Source: Oligoflexia bacterium
GTDB lineage: Bacteria; Bdellovibrionota; UBA1018
Length of the DNA stretch: 13,986 nucleotides
Assembly: GCA_025352185.1 (NCBI GenBank)
Contig: JANXTV010000454.1
Span: 1-13,986 of the forward strand
Reading direction: 5' to 3'
The translations under genes were made by a program, and so were the position numbers. A model generated the notes under the pieces. The model was not told where the DNA came from. It ran no database searches and saw only the letters and a program-made list of their open reading frames with translations. How positions within the stretch are numbered: position 1 is the first letter of the stretch; every line of letters begins with the position of its first letter. This document shows positions 13,540 through 13,986 of the stretch, piece by piece.

Positions 13540-13986
13540 GTCGAGCGATTGCCGGGCCGCGAACGAGTGCAGGTCGTCGTGATGGACCTTTCAGAAACGT
13601 ATCGTTCGATCGTCCGTAAATACTTTCCGAACGCGATGATCGTAGCGGACCGTTTCCACGTGATCCGGTTGATGAATCAGCATTTTCTAAAAACTTGGGC
13701 CGCCTTCGACCCGGAAGGGCGAAAGAACCGTGGACTACTCAGCCTGATCCGGAGGCATGCCTGGAACCTAAAGCCCGAGCAGATCCCGAAGTTGGAAGAT
13801 TACTTCAGCAAACATCCCGGGTTGAAGTATCTCTGGGAATTTAAAAGAGATCTTTCGATCCTGCTTCTAAAAAAACACCAGAAGAAGTCCGAGGCGAAAG
13901 ATCTCGTCCCACAGTTTCTCTGGCATATGAATGAACTGATTCAGAGTCCGTTTGTTAACATGAAAGCATTAGGTGAAACTCTAAAG
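13540..13986 (+). pseudogene. ISL3-family transposase, C-terminal part, 5'-truncated, runs off window
   Basis: In a frame different from the preceding wHTH-like frame, sequence from about 13540 reads VERLPGRERVQVVVMDLSET, then YRSIVRKYFPNAMIVADRFHVIRLMNQ and a helical, Lys-rich stretch to the window end with no stop. VVVMDLSETYR and IVADRFHVIRL are strong signatures of ISL3 (IS204/IS1001/IS1096/IS1165) DDE transposases; the Asp of VMDL is the second catalytic acid. The zinc-ribbon and HTH N-terminus and the first catalytic Asp are absent upstream, so the copy cannot be active. The remainder, including the last catalytic Glu, would lie past the edge. It shows insertion and decay in this region. 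Confidence 0.8.

Overview
The window (about 14 kb, moderately GC-rich) reads as chromosomal DNA of a Gram-negative bacterium. I infer a predatory or delta-type lineage, most likely Bdellovibrionota. The basis is an Ser/Thr kinase with the HRDISPHN catalytic loop common in that lineage and in myxobacteria, a high density of secreted hydrolases, and a YPSLACRL motif in one zinc protease that recalls proteins I associate with Bdellovibrio. No rRNA or marker gene is present, so this placement is tentative.

Left part (1-6423): the 3' end of an M19 membrane dipeptidase is followed after 12 bases by a secreted lytic-transglycosylase-like protein. A large minus-strand membrane-anchored Ser/Thr kinase faces them tail to tail. 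Two minus-strand envelope or secreted proteins follow: a lipoprotein with a von Willebrand A domain, and an unrecognised exported protein. Then come a plus-strand lytic transglycosylase and a small unrecognised secreted protein.

Middle (6424-10177): a small secreted-protein gene that looks frameshifted, a complete sedolisin-type (S53) serine-carboxyl peptidase with pro-domain, a protein made of two near-identical 61-residue cysteine-containing repeats, and a secreted HEMGH zinc peptidase. A strong hairpin separates the convergent sedolisin and repeat-protein genes.

Right part (10178-13986): a gene-poor stretch, a compact toxin-antitoxin operon (toxin first, with its own promoter and operator-like dyad), a second M48-like zinc protease, and about 800 bases without a convincing gene but with several strong hairpins. 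Last is a winged-helix-like gene that loses frame and runs into the C-terminal half of an ISL3 transposase, which continues past the window edge.

Almost every gene outside the TA module, the kinase and the transposon remnant encodes an exported protein, and several degrade cell wall or protein. A 17-base dyad, TGTCTAA-N3-TTAGACA or close to it, lies upstream of minus-strand genes for exported proteins at three separate intergenic sites. It is the best candidate for an undescribed regulatory element here. No CRISPR array, tRNA or rRNA was recognised.
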